This document shows positions 1 through 12,400 of a stretch of 64,000 nucleotides of DNA, one piece after another. The notes below the pieces were generated by a model. The model was not told the DNA's origin. It saw only the letters and a list, made by a program, of their open reading frames with translations, and did not search any database. The DNA lies in the NCBI RefSeq assembly GCF_009730915.1, contig NC_052487.1, forward strand, positions 3,435,928 to 3,499,927, in the 5' to 3' direction. Within the stretch, counting starts at the first letter, position 1. The number at the start of each line of letters is the position of its first letter. A program made the position numbers and the translations under genes. The stretch is from Dioscorea cayenensis subsp. rotundata. Lineage: Eukaryota; Streptophyta; Magnoliopsida; Dioscoreales; Dioscoreaceae.

Positions 1-1398
1 TCTTATTTTTTATTTATTTATTTATTTATTTATTTTTTGATAACTTGTATGACATTAGATTTATATAACCAATCGTTTTCCTTAGTGCATATGGATCAAT
101 ATCTTGAGATTGTCCTATTATGATTTTAATATTTGTTATGGAGCTTTTGTAGTGCATCACTAATTCGCGTCTTTTTATATATAATTTTTTTTTTATGTAT
201 GTGCAATGTGTAGTTTTAAAGAGCTGATTAAATTAGTGAGATTGATCTTTTGAAATGTTAGGCGAGGCTTCACCATACAAATGCATAAAAGTCTGCAAGA
301 TATTAAACTTTAGTCTCTCTGCACCAATCCCTGGTTAATGTCCTGCTCAATGTACTCTACTTGCTTTTCCAGAAGCTTTCAATTCACAGTGGTGGCAAGT
401 ATAGATTTGACCATATATATTTGTTTCCAATTTAGTGCCATCTTGTCCAGCGCATCTGCTTCCTTATTTTCCACCTATTGACAGGTACAACATTTAAATT
501 ACCTCTATTTCCTATTTGCCTATAAATCCTTTCAGCTGCATATAACCTATTGAGGAGAAAATAGTTGAAAGAGAATGAAGCCATTTGAGGCAAATTTAGG
601 AGATTTTAGGTAGTTTCCATTGGTTGGATTGAGATTTGAGTTACTGCTCAAATCTCCTTGTGATATAATATGGCTAGAAGTTCCTGGAAAAAGGTTATTG
701 TTAGATCACCTGTTATTAATGTTTGATCTCTTTCAATTTCTCAAATGTTGTCTGGTTCCCAGAAGCTTAAATTCCAAATTGAATCAATGGTAATGGCCAA
801 AATAGACATTGTTCAAATGAAAATCTAGTAATGAACCACAACGATGCCATAATAATATGAAATTTTAGTCTGGATTATCTCATGCACTGAACTTTCTGCT
901 TGAAAAATGTGATTTTCTGTTAGAGAGAAATGTAGATGGTGACAGCCCAAGTGCCTAATCTGTATGCATCAATTGCTGTGGTGACTAGAAAGAAAACTTA
1001 CAGAAAATAATGCTATTGGGACTTGATTCATTTTCTTGTCTAGTGTTATTAAGGTTCACCTTGGAATTGTTCTTTTTCGTATTATTTTTCTTTCGCATAA
1101 ATAAGGTCTGGAAGTTGACGACGTAAGCTAGATGTTATCTAAGAAGTGGGTAGTGCTTGTTGATGGCCTATAAATCTATGCATAGATCCCTACGTTTCTT
1201 TTTGAAAGCTTGTGTTAGAATTTGATGTAATGTTAACATAACATATTTACAAATACCCAATTAGTCTCAGGTATATGAGACAAATTCTGTTCGATTGTTC
1301 ATTCTGTATGTCATTGTGCTACGTTGATCTGCAATGGAGTTAACCCTTGACTGTTATTATATCACGGCTTCACTCATGTTCATGCCAAATATTTACAG
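1..1398 (+). other. Intron upstream of the BAP31-like terminal exon
   Basis: This AT-rich stretch has no supported coding exon. It ends in a clear acceptor (ATTTACAG at 1391-1398), so I read it as the intron before the last exon of the BAP31-like gene. In plant members of the family one intron separates the N-terminal membrane exon from the exon beginning near the third membrane segment, so the first exon is expected upstream of the window. A translated ASLM at about 1370-1380 resembles the residues before this junction in the family, but no donor follows it. Confidence 0.55.
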
Positions 1399-1781
1399 GA
1401 TACTCCCTATTTCTTGCACTTATAATCGACCGGTTGCATCATTATATCAGAGAGCTAAGGGGACTGCGAAAGAACGTAGAGGCTGTGACAAAACAGAATC
1501 GGGCATTAGAAGAAGCAAAAAACGGGAGTTCAGAGGAGAGCAAAGCAAAAGAAAAGCAACTCTCGGAATTGCACGAGAAAGTAAAACAACTGGAACTCGA
1601 CTCAGAATCAAGATTAAACGAGGCAAAGGCAGCAGAAGCAAATGCTTTTGCTTTGAAAAGGCAATCCGAAGATTTCCTTCTTGAGTACGACCGTATGCTG
1701 GAAGAAAATCAGAATCTTCGGAGCCAATTGGAATCAATCGACCGTCTTTTATCACATACTGATAGCAAGAAGAGCAGTTGA
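1399..1781 (+). CDS. BAP31-like ER membrane protein, last exon (partial gene)
   Basis: This is the C-terminal exon of a plant B-cell-receptor-associated protein 31-like (BAP31/Bap29 family) gene. The family consists of small ER membrane proteins implicated in quality control and export of membrane cargo. After the acceptor at 1397-1398 the exon opens with the rest of a glycine codon and YSLFLALIIDRLHHYIREL, the end of the third membrane segment and the start of the cytosolic part characteristic of the family. The following 100 residues are highly charged and rich in E, K, Q and L with heptad spacing, which suggests a coiled coil. The protein ends in DSKKSS; a dilysine just inside the C-terminus resembles the ER-retrieval signals seen in the family. 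The stop is TGA at 1779-1781. The N-terminal exon lies outside the window. Family assignment is from recognised motifs, not from an alignment. Confidence 0.82.
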
Positions 1782-2647
1782 CTGCATTCTTGCCTCTTCT
1801 CGATCCGTAATGAGTTATAATGCATTCGACCTTGCTATTCTTCTAATGCAATTAGTTGTGCCTTTGTAGATGTATTGATAAGTGTGTTTTAAGTGTGTGT
1901 TTTTTCTCTGGCAGAGTTTTAGTTTTGAACTGCTTGCTTTTAAATGTTTTATATACCTCACTGTAGATTCAGTGGATTATAAAATAAGATGTTTTCAGGA
2001 AATGGATCAGCTGGATAAAAGAAGCAAATAACTTTAATAACAGTTCCCTTAATGAGTGTTATGCATAGCTTGACTTTGCTGGATTTCGGGCCATGCCCTG
2101 GTTAGGCCTGGTGCAGAACTTCTTGGGCCATCCTGGGCCGGTATGGCCTCCCACTTTGCATTCATGAATTTTTTAATCATGGTATTTTTTTTTTGTATTT
2201 TTTTCCATAAAATAAAGAAAAAAAAACTTTGACTAGTGTTGACTTCTTAAAGTTTTTTTTAAAGGAATTTATTTGAAATAAATAAATGGGCTCGCGGCCT
2301 AGCCCAGCAGCCTGATTTGAATTTTTGAGCTATATGTTTAATTTTTTAATTCATTAAAATCAATATAGGATTCTTATCATATTGTATACAATATTTAATT
2401 TTCCCCCTAGTTTTAATTTTTTGCTAAACCCAAAAAAGTCTAAATTTCATGTTTTTTTTTTCTTTTACGCATCCTGATTTTTCAAGTGTTGAACTCTCAA
2501 CCCTTACGTACCTGTTATAGTAATGGTCATGCACTCATTTAATACTAACAATAAATTAATAAGGAAAAAAAAAAAAGTAGTTGAATAACCCGAATTTGCT
2601 ACATTTCAATGATATGAATCTTTTTAATAATAATAATAATAATAATA
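1782..2647. other. 3' UTR and intergenic DNA with a GC-rich repeat scrap
   Basis: The first 250 bases are probably the 3' UTR of the BAP31-like gene. At about 2085-2150 and 2288-2312 there are GC-rich patches rich in GGCC and GGGCC that stand out from the AT-rich background and look like remains of a hAT-type repeat, without ends I can define. The stretch ends in a TAA microsatellite (2626-2647). Confidence 0.35.
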
Positions 2648-2820
2648 ACCACCGGTCTAATGGCCTAGTGATATCGGGTCCCCATAAATTTCATGGAGGT
2701 CGCGTGTTTGAGCCTTGCTCCACGCGATCTTTGTCTTAGCTGAAAGTCTTTCGTGGAGCGACGCTCCTGCGTTTGTCTCGATTTCCAGTGAGAGCCGCGA
2801 CGTTTATCGTCCAAAGTATA
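2648..2820 (+). mobile_element. tRNA-derived SINE-like element
   Basis: This is a compact GC-rich unit in AT-rich DNA. It has an A-box-like TGGCCTAGTGAT (about 2661-2672) and, roughly 33 bp later, a B-box-like GTGTTTGAGCC (about 2704-2714), which is the spacing and order of an internal RNA polymerase III promoter. About 100 bp of non-tRNA body follow, then a TAA-repeat tail (2821-2840). A similar TAA tract precedes the element, so the target duplication cannot be defined. SINE identity is inferred from promoter boxes and overall form; there is no coding capacity. Confidence 0.55.
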
Positions 2821-4154
2821 TATAATAATAATAATAATAAAAAGGGATATGAATGAATAAACATGAGTGATGGTTGCGCCAAATGGACGCACAAATGTGA
2901 TGATCACAAGATTCACAACCACGCAAGCAAATCAAAGATCCATCCACTTTCAAAGTTCTAAAGCATTCCCGTTCCCATTGAGAATTCCTTGTTTTTCAAT
3001 GCCACGTGTGATCACACTTTGAATGGTAAACCGAAAAAAAAAAGAACACACGTGTGACCACCCTTTCCACTCACAACCCCGCCAAATTAATGTACTCTTT
3101 ATTAGACTTTTAGTGGAGTTTGGTCTTTCTCATCTCCAACCCCTATCTTCTTTTTTTCTTCTTCTCCATGACATATGCATGACGTCATATATATATATAT
3201 ATGAGAATAAATTTGACTAAGATAAGATTGAGAAGAATGTTAGGGGAGCTCAACCGATCCTTTGACTTTAGCTTAAAGTAAAACAGGGGTTGACTTCTTG
3301 AAATTATAACCAAATGAGGATTTGTCAAAAGCATTAGGTTTAAATTTGACTAATTTGTATTTTTAATGTATTTTATCAGTTTTAATTAGATAAAAGTTAG
3401 TGTATATAATTTCGGTAATATTTTTAAAATTAAATTTTTAATAAATAAATGCTCAATTCTAAAGTTTATCCATGTGCTATTTATGATGGATAATCTTCTT
3501 CAACAATGGCTTTTTAAGTGTCATAATTAGCGTTTATTTATATAATGTTTTTTTTTGTATTTTTTACATTTATCACTAGCGAATGGCGATGTTTTTTTTG
3601 TTTTTTATTAAAATTATAAGTTATTCATTTTTAACAAAAAAAAAAAAATTATTATTATCATACTTATTATTATTATTGATAAAGTACGAAGTTGGTGCCA
3701 AGTGTCACTTTTAATTAATGATGAAAAATCGAGTCATTGGCTTGGTGAATAAAACAAAGTAAAAGGACATGGATTTGGTAAAGTTAGACAATTTTAGTTT
3801 GCATGCAATTCTATCAAACTAGCAAACACCATCCACTTGTCCATTATCTAGAGTAACATATCATCCAACATATATATGCATACAAATCCAAAACCGACAC
3901 CTAAAACTTTTATATTATTTAAACCAAATTTATCTAATTTTGTGTATAAATAAAAATTGCATTTGGTTCCTCAAGATAAGATTGAAAAGTCAATAATATA
4001 TAAATGTTGGGGTGTGCTTTTAGGTTCGCCAATTGGGTCACCTATTATTGGTCCAACAAGCCTTGATCAAATCCATTCCCACTTCTTATAGTTTGACACT
4101 TGTCCATTTTTATATGACACCATTCAACTATTTAACTCCAAACTAACATATATC

Positions 4155-4193
<39 letters not shown>

Positions 4194-4360
4194 GGTGATA
4201 GAATGAGAAAAGTTTGGAAGATTGAAGGAGAACCAAACAACAAGACTAGTTCTTTTATGGAAATTGCCATGTGTGAGGTTAGATAAGATTGAGATTTGCT
4301 ACAACACTTGGACCACCTCTATCATATCTTGGTGTTATTATTTATTTATTTATTTTTTTG

Positions 4361-4416
<56 letters not shown>

Positions 4417-5576
4417 TATAACATGAGTTGATACTTCCATGCATGAGCTATTATAGTTTAGACAAATATCTATTGTTTCTATATAAATAGTTTCAAAAAT
4501 GTATAGTTTTATAGTCAATCTATTTTTTATTTTATTTTTATCAATTAAAAAATGGGAGTATGGACTTATCAAGCATGGATGAGAATTAAACTATATATTT
4601 CTCTAAAATCCTAACTTTAAAAAAAAAAAAATTGTAGTGCTTGAAATCAAAGTCAACTCCCATTCTTAAAGTCAACCAACAACTACCCCAATAAAGCTAT
4701 GACTTTTGCAATGTTCATACATATATTTGTTTCATGCGTGCCTCATGATGTATGTATACACACATTATACGTTTGATTTAAAGTCAACCATTTCTTTAGC
4801 ATTTGATTGTTGTGGAAGGTGAAAAAAATTGTTTTTTTTATTTTTTATTTTGTTATATATATGACTTGCAACTTTGATTCCAACTTATAAAATTAATAAA
4901 ATTTTTGGGTTGTTGATTTATGTAGATATTAAAATTATCAACTACTTTTTTTGGAAATAGACTTGACTTATAAATCCAAGTCATAACATATATAGTTTCA
5001 AAGAATCAACATAATAATTATGTTTATTATGTATAAAAACAATCTAAAATTTTGCAAAACAAACATATATAATAACAAGATATATAGGCTAAAGAGTATT
5101 TTATTTTGACCGTACTTTAATAGTCATTATTGATTCTTAAATTTATAAATAGTTCAATTTATTTCATGAGAGAGATTTAAAAAAAGGCAGCTCAAAAATA
5201 GTGATTATGAATAAAAAGAAAGCTTTGACTTTTTATTTATTTTTAAAAAAAAATTTACTCTAAAACATCTTTCGTTCAAGAAGCAAATTAAATAAATACA
5301 TAACAGTTATATATTTATATTGAGAGAGAGGGAAAAAAGAATCTATAACTTTCTGGATTTTTTATTACTTTTATAAATAATCCTCTTATTCTTAAACTTA
5401 TTTTTTTTTTCTACAAAATTATTATAAATTCAGAACAATTATCGAAATAGTTGTTTGATTTTGGTATGATTTAATTATGCAAAATATTTTTCCAAACAAT
5501 AAAATTATATTGGGATTTCAAAAAAATAATGTGAGATGATAGGTAATATTTAAAAATAAAGAGTGGTTTGGCTTAT
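2821..5576. other. AT-rich intergenic DNA with microsatellites
   Basis: I see no gene here. The stretch is AT-rich with many homopolymers. Short open frames are low-complexity (poly-Ile/Tyr from TA repeats) and are not supported as genes. Microsatellites include an ATT tract (about 4155-4193) and a long TA tract (about 4365-4413). Confidence 0.5.
4155..4413. repeat. ATT and TA microsatellites
   Basis: An ATT trinucleotide tract of about 13 units lies at 4155-4193, and an uninterrupted TA dinucleotide tract of about 24 units lies at 4365-4413. Both are plain simple repeats. Confidence 0.9.
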
Positions 5577-5812
5577 GAAATTTTATATTACCTCAACAAA
5601 TAGGATTATTGGAAATGTGATTCTCAAATCATGTTGACTGTATATGTGTAATTTTGAATTTAAAGAGTATATTTGGAATAAAAATTCACATTCCATCTGG
5701 GATGTAAAATTACAACTTATTGAGTTAGTGTAATCACATTCCCAGTAATTTAAACAGGCTATTAATATTTTCATTCTATATAACCAAATGAGGTAATATA
5801 AAATTATTTCAT
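5577..5812. repeat. Foldback (inverted-repeat) element, MITE-like
   Basis: GAAATTTTATATTACCTCA (about 5578-5596) returns inverted near 5791-5811 as TGAGGTAATATAAAATTATTTC, and the flanks continue with weaker inverted similarity. The roughly 235-bp unit therefore has the form of a small foldback MITE. I could not define a target duplication. Confidence 0.4.
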
Positions 5813-6189
5813 TCACATTCTAGGGGTAATATTACCGAACCGTCCTAAGTGAATAATCAAAAGTTTAGTTCTAATAATAAATAATTACTTGAATAAATGA
5901 TTTTAAGTTTAAATTTTTAGGTAAAATAAACATTAATCGTGAAAAAAATCTATGTTCATATAAAACTTTTAGTAAGTGGATTCTAAATCAAAAGTTTAAA
6001 TATAAATTACATAAAAATAATAATAACTACAAAAATTTTACATAAATCAATATATCAAATATCTGGAAATATCCTAAAAGTTCCTCTAAATTTCATTTAT
6101 TTACAAATCATCCAGCCAAATTTGGGTATTCTCAAAAAGTCTCTCTTATATCTAATAGCTTACTTTGCAGTCCTTATGTTATAAAGGTA
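5813..6189. other. AT-rich spacer
   Basis: AT-rich DNA without a supported gene, between the foldback unit and the hAT element. Confidence 0.4.
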
Positions 6190-6197
6190 GGTGATGT

Positions 6198-6820
6198 CAA
6201 TGTTTTTAGACCCAGACCAGACCGACCAGTCGGACCGGGGTGACCCGGACACGGCCTTAAAACCGATCTGGTCCAATATATAAAACCGAGATTGAACTAG
6301 CAATCCGGCCGATCGGACCTGTGACCCAGTGACCCGGCTGGGTCATCAACCGGAGTTTGCACCTAATTCTTACTCTTATTTTACTTTAGAATAATATACT
6401 AATTTTTGGGGGTTATAATGTAATTGTAAAACTAAGAAAGAGATAAACCACGGGAATAATTTTATGTTTCTTTTTTATGCATTCCTTAGTTGTTTATTTC
6501 CACGTTGAATCTTTTTTATGTTTTTCAACTAATTTTTTACTAATCTAATTTTATATTATTTAGTGTATCTCACATTTTTAATGAGGTGTACTTCGATATT
6601 TATTTATTTAAAATAATTGCTTAAAATTTGAAAAGTCATGTTTTTATTTTTTTATTCTTCAATATTTGATTTTTTTTTAATTATATATAAGTAAAATTTA
6701 TATCATTTTTAATAAAAATTGTTGACCCCGGTTCAACCCCGATTCAACCCGGTTGAGCCCCTCAACCCCTGACCCCTAATCTTTTCCAGGTCGATGCCCA
6801 GTCCAAGTCTGAGAACCTTG
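6198..6820. mobile_element. Non-autonomous hAT element with 8-bp target duplication
   Basis: A 623-bp unit starts with CAATGTTTTTAGAC and ends with GTCTGAGAACCTTG, which are imperfect inverted copies. Both termini fit the CARNG start typical of hAT elements. The flanking 8-mers are GGTGATGT (6190-6197) and GTTGATGT (6821-6828), a 7/8 match of the length expected for hAT. Subterminal regions are GC-rich with repeated CCGGTTCAACCC and GACCCGG words; the middle is AT-rich and non-coding. A decayed non-autonomous hAT element is the best reading. Confidence 0.75.
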
Positions 6821-6828
6821 GTTGATGT

Positions 6829-7440
6829 TGACCAAAATACCCCTCAATTTTTTAAACGGAAATACATAATATTAAACGGAAATGTCAGATATTAAACATC
6901 AACAACAAATATTCAATGAAAAGTTGCTATATATTAAGTGATAATTTATGTGGTTACATGAAACACGCAATGCTAAACAAAAATAAAATACTTATTAAGC
7001 GGAAAATACATATTGTAAAATAAAATAAACTGACGGAGCAAACTGCAATAACTGAAAAAAAAAAAAGTAAATTGAAAAAGGAAAGACTACTTGGGAAATT
7101 AAAATGTCATAGGCTCTTTTCTAGGAAGTCTTGAAACTTTCAGTAACATATATATCATTTTCCCCAAAATTATTCAAAAAATAGTAAACAATTCACACAC
7201 ATATATATGGTTAATCCCTTAATTAGTCATTCTAAGTAGGTCATAATGTCCTTTTAGTCTCTTTATTTTAATTTGGCTTGTAGGACTCCGTCTATTTCTT
7301 GGATTGAGAAATCGAAGTCTACTACATAACAGACGTTGATTTCTCCCTCAAAAATAACTGATGTGGCTTTTTCCAAATTAAAATATGATTAAACAAATTA
7401 AAAAAAAAACCTAGGTTAAGAGAGAGAGAGAGATCTCTGA
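6829..7440. other. AT-rich spacer
   Basis: No supported gene. AT-rich sequence ending in a short GA repeat (about 7421-7432). Confidence 0.4.
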
Positions 7441-7450
7441 ACAACCAACA

Positions 7451-8445
7451 ATGCCCAATCCCATGAATAGTTGCCATGTATGTCATCATCGTGCTCACGC
7501 TCTCTCTAGTCTCCACTGTCCATCCCTTATCGGGCGGTGGTTACCGTCGGTTTCTCCACGAGCCTTGTTTTCCCATTGGCTAACCGCGGCGCCCCCACCA
7601 TCTGACATTTACTCCAACATAGACATCCTGTCGCTCTCCCCCAACTTCACTTAAGGCAACATCTTCCCCAATCCCCCGCCAGCCCGGCCTTCTTCCAGAC
7701 CCCTACCGCTTTCAATGTCTCCTCCTCCTCTCACCCCGTCCCCCACCATTCCACAACCGCCAAAATGGTCATCGGCTTCTTCATTGGAATCACGGCATTA
7801 TTCTTGCTATCTATCTCAATCAGCGCTTTTGAGTTTTTCCACTATCACCATATGTGCCAAGCTCGCCATAATCGACAAAGTTCATAAGGGGAATGCTGAT
7901 GGTATAATACCCTAATTGGTCCCTTTACTTTTCTTTCTCTTCCCTTTTATTTCTCTACTCAGAAATGCTCCCGACTAGTCCCTCTACTTTTGAAAATATG
8001 TCCACTTATTTAGAAATGCTCCCAACTAGTCCCTCTACTTTTAAAAATGGCCCAATTAGAGGGACTAAGTAGGTGCATTTTTAAAAATAGAGGGACTAGT
8101 TGGAAGCATTTCTAACTAAGTGGGCACATTTTCTAAAGTAAAGAGACTAGTTATGGACATTTTTTAGTAGAGGGACCAAAAGAAAAGAGAGAGAAAAATA
8201 TAGGGACTATTTTGGTGATTATACCAATACTGATCAATAAAGCCGAGAAGTTTGTTGCCGCGCCATAGTTTTTGTATCTTGGAACTATGGATCAGTCGAG
8301 CCAGAGGGTGGGCAACGATGAGGGAAATGGATCTTCGTATCAGAAGCTCAGCTAGAAGCTGGTGCTAGAGGTGCACCATCCGAGCTTCGAGCTCTAGCCA
8401 TTGCCACCACTAGCATGGCGGGTCTCAGTTTGGTAATTAGAATAG
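7451..8445 (+). pseudogene. Decayed gene fragment split by a MITE
   Basis: An island markedly richer in C and G than its surroundings. It has open frames at 7451-7654 (Ser/Pro-rich) and, in another frame around 7760-7885, a hydrophobic run (MVIGFFIGITALFLLSI) followed by FEFFHYHHMC, resembling a single-pass membrane segment and its juxtamembrane region. After the MITE at 7901-8225 the GC-rich, gene-like sequence resumes (8240-8445) with a Ser/Gly-rich frame. Stops and frame changes interrupt every reading. I read it as the remains of an intronless plant gene or processed copy with a membrane anchor; the family is not recognised. Chance GC-rich sequence is the main alternative. Confidence 0.4.
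7901..8225. mobile_element. Mutator-type MITE with near-perfect 9-bp target duplication
   Basis: A 325-bp unit opens with GGTATAATACCC and closes with ATTATACC, inverted copies that extend over most of the element as complementary arms with repeated GTCCCTCTAC and AGAGGGAC words. Flanking 9-mers are AATGCTGAT (7892-7900) and AATACTGAT (8226-8234), an 8/9 match. Non-coding. Long inverted arms plus a 9-bp duplication fit a Mutator-type MITE inserted in the gene fragment around it. Confidence 0.72.
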
Positions 8446-8989
8446 GGAGACTAAAATGGCACATTGACCTACTTTGATTGACTAATTAGATGATCAAATC
8501 TTTAGCTATATGTTTGCAAACCAAACCATTAATTCTTGTGAAATCTATTTCTTTGAATCTCAGTTGACCCCACATGGTATGGAAAAGACAAAGAAACAAA
8601 AGATTCCATTCCCCACACACAAGAGAAGATTTCCCACACGCCAATAAAAGTCTCATTCCAAGATATTATTATTAAATAATTATTATCATGATAAATAAAT
8701 TTCTCTACTTTTTTTCATGAGAAATAAAGATTCAACGTACAATTTGGACGACCCAAAATTCAATGGAATTAAAACGTGAGGGTTGAATGAAAGGTCCAAT
8801 GATTCAATAGTACATAATATATAATATATGTTATTATTTTTATTGTGAAAAAAAAAATTGAACGGTAGTGAGAGGTTGAATGAATTATAAGCTACCCCAC
8901 CATCTTTCTCATGTATATCATTTTTTTTTCTTTATAATTAATAAATTCCCACCACAAAACTTGGCAAGAATGAAAACGTGTAACATGGA

Positions 8990-9020
<31 letters not shown>

Positions 9021-9180
9021 CACAATCATAATTGTGAGATTGATGAAAACCCACACAAGAAATATCTCCTTTTTTCATTTTGCTTTTGGTTGGGATCCAA
9101 TGGCCAATAAATTAATTGATGATGGCCTTTTAAGCTAAGTGTCTCTGTTCTTGCATTTATTTTGTGTTTTTTGTCCACAA

Positions 9181-9218
<38 letters not shown>

Positions 9219-9418
9219 TGCCAGATCTACCTCATTTTCCCATGTGACATTATTTATATATCTATCTGAATTTGAGATCATTGATATTTTCCAAAATTTC
9301 CTTTTTCTTTTTTTTTAAAAGTTTATTTGTTTGGAAATTCTAAGGGTCTTACATTTTCCTGTTATTTAAGTTTACTATAAAATTTTAAAATTTTCATAAC
9401 AGAAAAAAAAATGTATGG

Positions 9419-9452
<34 letters not shown>

Positions 9453-12400
9453 GCATGTCATTTAAGGACGTCCTTAGATTTTAAATTTAAAGATGTCTTA
9501 TAGTACTATTACATATACGTCCAACGGCTACCGTCATCTCATGCATTTGTACTAAATAGTGTTAAATAATAATAAACAATAATCAACAGTAAATATATAT
9601 AGTTTTTTTTATTAGATAATAGTCGTTAGATGATGATCTAACAGCTATTGCCAAATATCTTTAGAGAATAGTAAATCAAATGACGTGCGCAGCTGATGTT
9701 TACCATACTATATGTACTTTGAATTTACTTTTGTCTATAATATACAAATGTCAACTTTCTTATTATCATGGTAATGACAATTCGGTATCAGTTATCTAGT
9801 TCTTTCATTTCAACTCGCAAAGATATACTTTTAACAAACAAAATTTAAAAATTAAGTACTATTATATCAACGAATTAAACGAGAAAAATGCGATTATGAT
9901 GAGATAGCAAATTCATTCACAATCAAGTGACAAATTGATGATAGTTGACTAAACTTGAATGTATGTTGTGATTATTATTCTTTCATTGGTCTTATCTTTT
10001 TTTTTTGTTATTATTTGTACATTTGAACCAACAATTTTTTAACCAAGTAATATTGTATGGTAAAATTCTAATTTGTACGTTTGAACTGATTTTTTTTATG
10101 GTTGAGGTTAGTTATATGTATATAAGTTTGTAAATATGAGTTTTATAAAAAAAATAAAATATATATATATATATATATATATATTCATAGTTATTTGTGT
10201 TTATATGTATATGTATTTTATAAAGTATTTAGTATAAATTTTACCAAATGATACGTCTCTAGCTTTTCGTATTTTATATATCTTTATATATAATAAGAAA
10301 AATAGAATCATAAAACCCTAAAAAGCAAAAGGTAGCTTTGGTGGCAACAAACTCAACCACTTCACATAAACGGTTTGGTAGGTTCACTAGCTACCAACAA
10401 AAGAAACAGTAATAGCTCACAACAAACCATTTCATTCCATTGCATTACAAAAACAATACCACAAAGTACCAAAATACCCCTCTTATTACTTCTACTACCT
10501 TCCAATTTATTACTTCATCTACCCTTCTTTCTTTTTCTTTGCCCCTTAGTTATAATCTCAAAGTACTAGATCTTTTTCTCTAACTTTGACAATGAAAAAG
10601 AAAAAGAGTAGAGTATAATTGTGGAAGATGGTTAGTTATAACGTCCCTTCTTCTTTATTGGCCTACTCTTTCTCTCAATTGCACTCTATTATCATCTTGT
10701 TCTTCTAGAGCCCTTAGACTTTGCTTCTTGCCAACTACCAATATTGTTCCTAACTGTTCTTTCTAGCTCATCATTTCAAAACCTCAACCATAAAAGAAGC
10801 TGCCATCCTTTTTTTTTAATTAATTAAATATTTATTTGAATGAATTAATTAATTAGCTTTATTTTTAAGGAATTGAAGGGGAGTTGGAGGAGTTGGACCA
10901 CTAATTATTTTGTTTTAACCACTTTGATATGTTCAAGTATTTTCTCACATTTTTAAATAACACACTAAATATGTACTAATTTTGTTTGTTGTACCCAATT
11001 GATGCTTCTTCTTCATTTAAAAGTTACTCTTTTCCGTGGTTGTGAAATTAATGTTAATTTTTTTAGGCCCCATTTATTTTTGTTTTTTTTAATGAGTTAT
11101 CAGCTTTAAATCTGATTGGATAAGATAATAAAAATTTTACAAAAAAATTGATCTTTAATCTGAGTGAGGTACTAAAGTCTTGGAAAGAAGTGGACCTTTC
11201 GTTCGGACAAAATATTAAAAGCCTTATAAAAAGGTTTTCTTAACATGTGTTTTTTTAGATACACATGAAAGCCTATTTTGACTGACATAATATTTGTTAT
11301 TGAAAATTATTATTATTATAATAATAATTATTATTATTACTATTTAAGTATTTTTATTTGGAGGTGTTTAAAAAGGTTGTTGGGTTTGAGGTTTGATTTG
11401 ATTTAAGTTTGACTTATCTCAGATCATTGTTTTTGTAAATATATATGTTGATATTTTCAAATCTTGATATGACTTTTTAAAACTATTTAATATATTTATT
11501 TTATGATCAGAACATACAACGTGATGTATAAATTAATTTAAATAATAGTTTATTTTAAACAGTTGAGCTTGCGTATTTAACTTATAAACAAAATAAATGA
11601 CTCGTGACCCACTCAAAAAAAATTTAAGTGAATGGGTTATTTATTTATAAAACCTATTTATATCCAAATATCCGAGTCATTTTTGCCTAATAAATTCATC
11701 TAAATATACAATTAAAAATTAAAGTATAAATTTTGTTGATGTTAAAAGAGCTGCGCCACGAAATGACACTAAAAATTATTATTAATAATTTTCTTATTTT
11801 TCAATTTAGATACCGAATTGACTAAATTAATCACTGTCGCAGTAGTCAAGTGATAACATATTTGATTTTCATATATAAAGTAGAAGATTTGACTCTCTTC
11901 TAATACATTCTTCTATATATAGGATGGCCTATCGACATTGTCAAAATAATAATAAATAAATAAATTCAGCCAAAATATAAAGAAAAAAAAAATAATAACT
12001 CGGTCAATTTATAAACTTATAAATTTAACATTACTAGGCATTTTTCCCTACTTTGCATCAGAGATTTTAAAATTTTGTAAGGAGTTTTAAGTCAATATCA
12101 TATGTAAAATAATATAATTAAACAACTCCTACCATAACAATCATTTTATAGCTTGGATTTCAAAGGTCTTATGGACATTTATTACATAAATAATTAAATC
12201 AAATTAATATTTTTTCTAATATTAATATTATAAGTAATATAAATAAAAATAAAAATATTATTAAAAAATAAAAATTTATTTCTTGAAACGCTTTTGGAGT
12301 AGTAGATTATACATCTTAATAGTATGTATAGATATATAGATAATATGACTGTTATTAAATATACCCAGCACATAACATGTAAGTTATTTGAAAAGGCCAA

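Noticed and set aside
1334-1398. A frame reading ASLM just before the BAP31-like exon, resembling the end of the preceding exon
   Set aside because: No GT donor follows it and it runs straight into the intron end. The match is four residues and probably chance.
2665-2922. Minus-strand open frame over the SINE-like unit
   Set aside because: It arises from the SINE and TAA repeats and has no protein-like signature.
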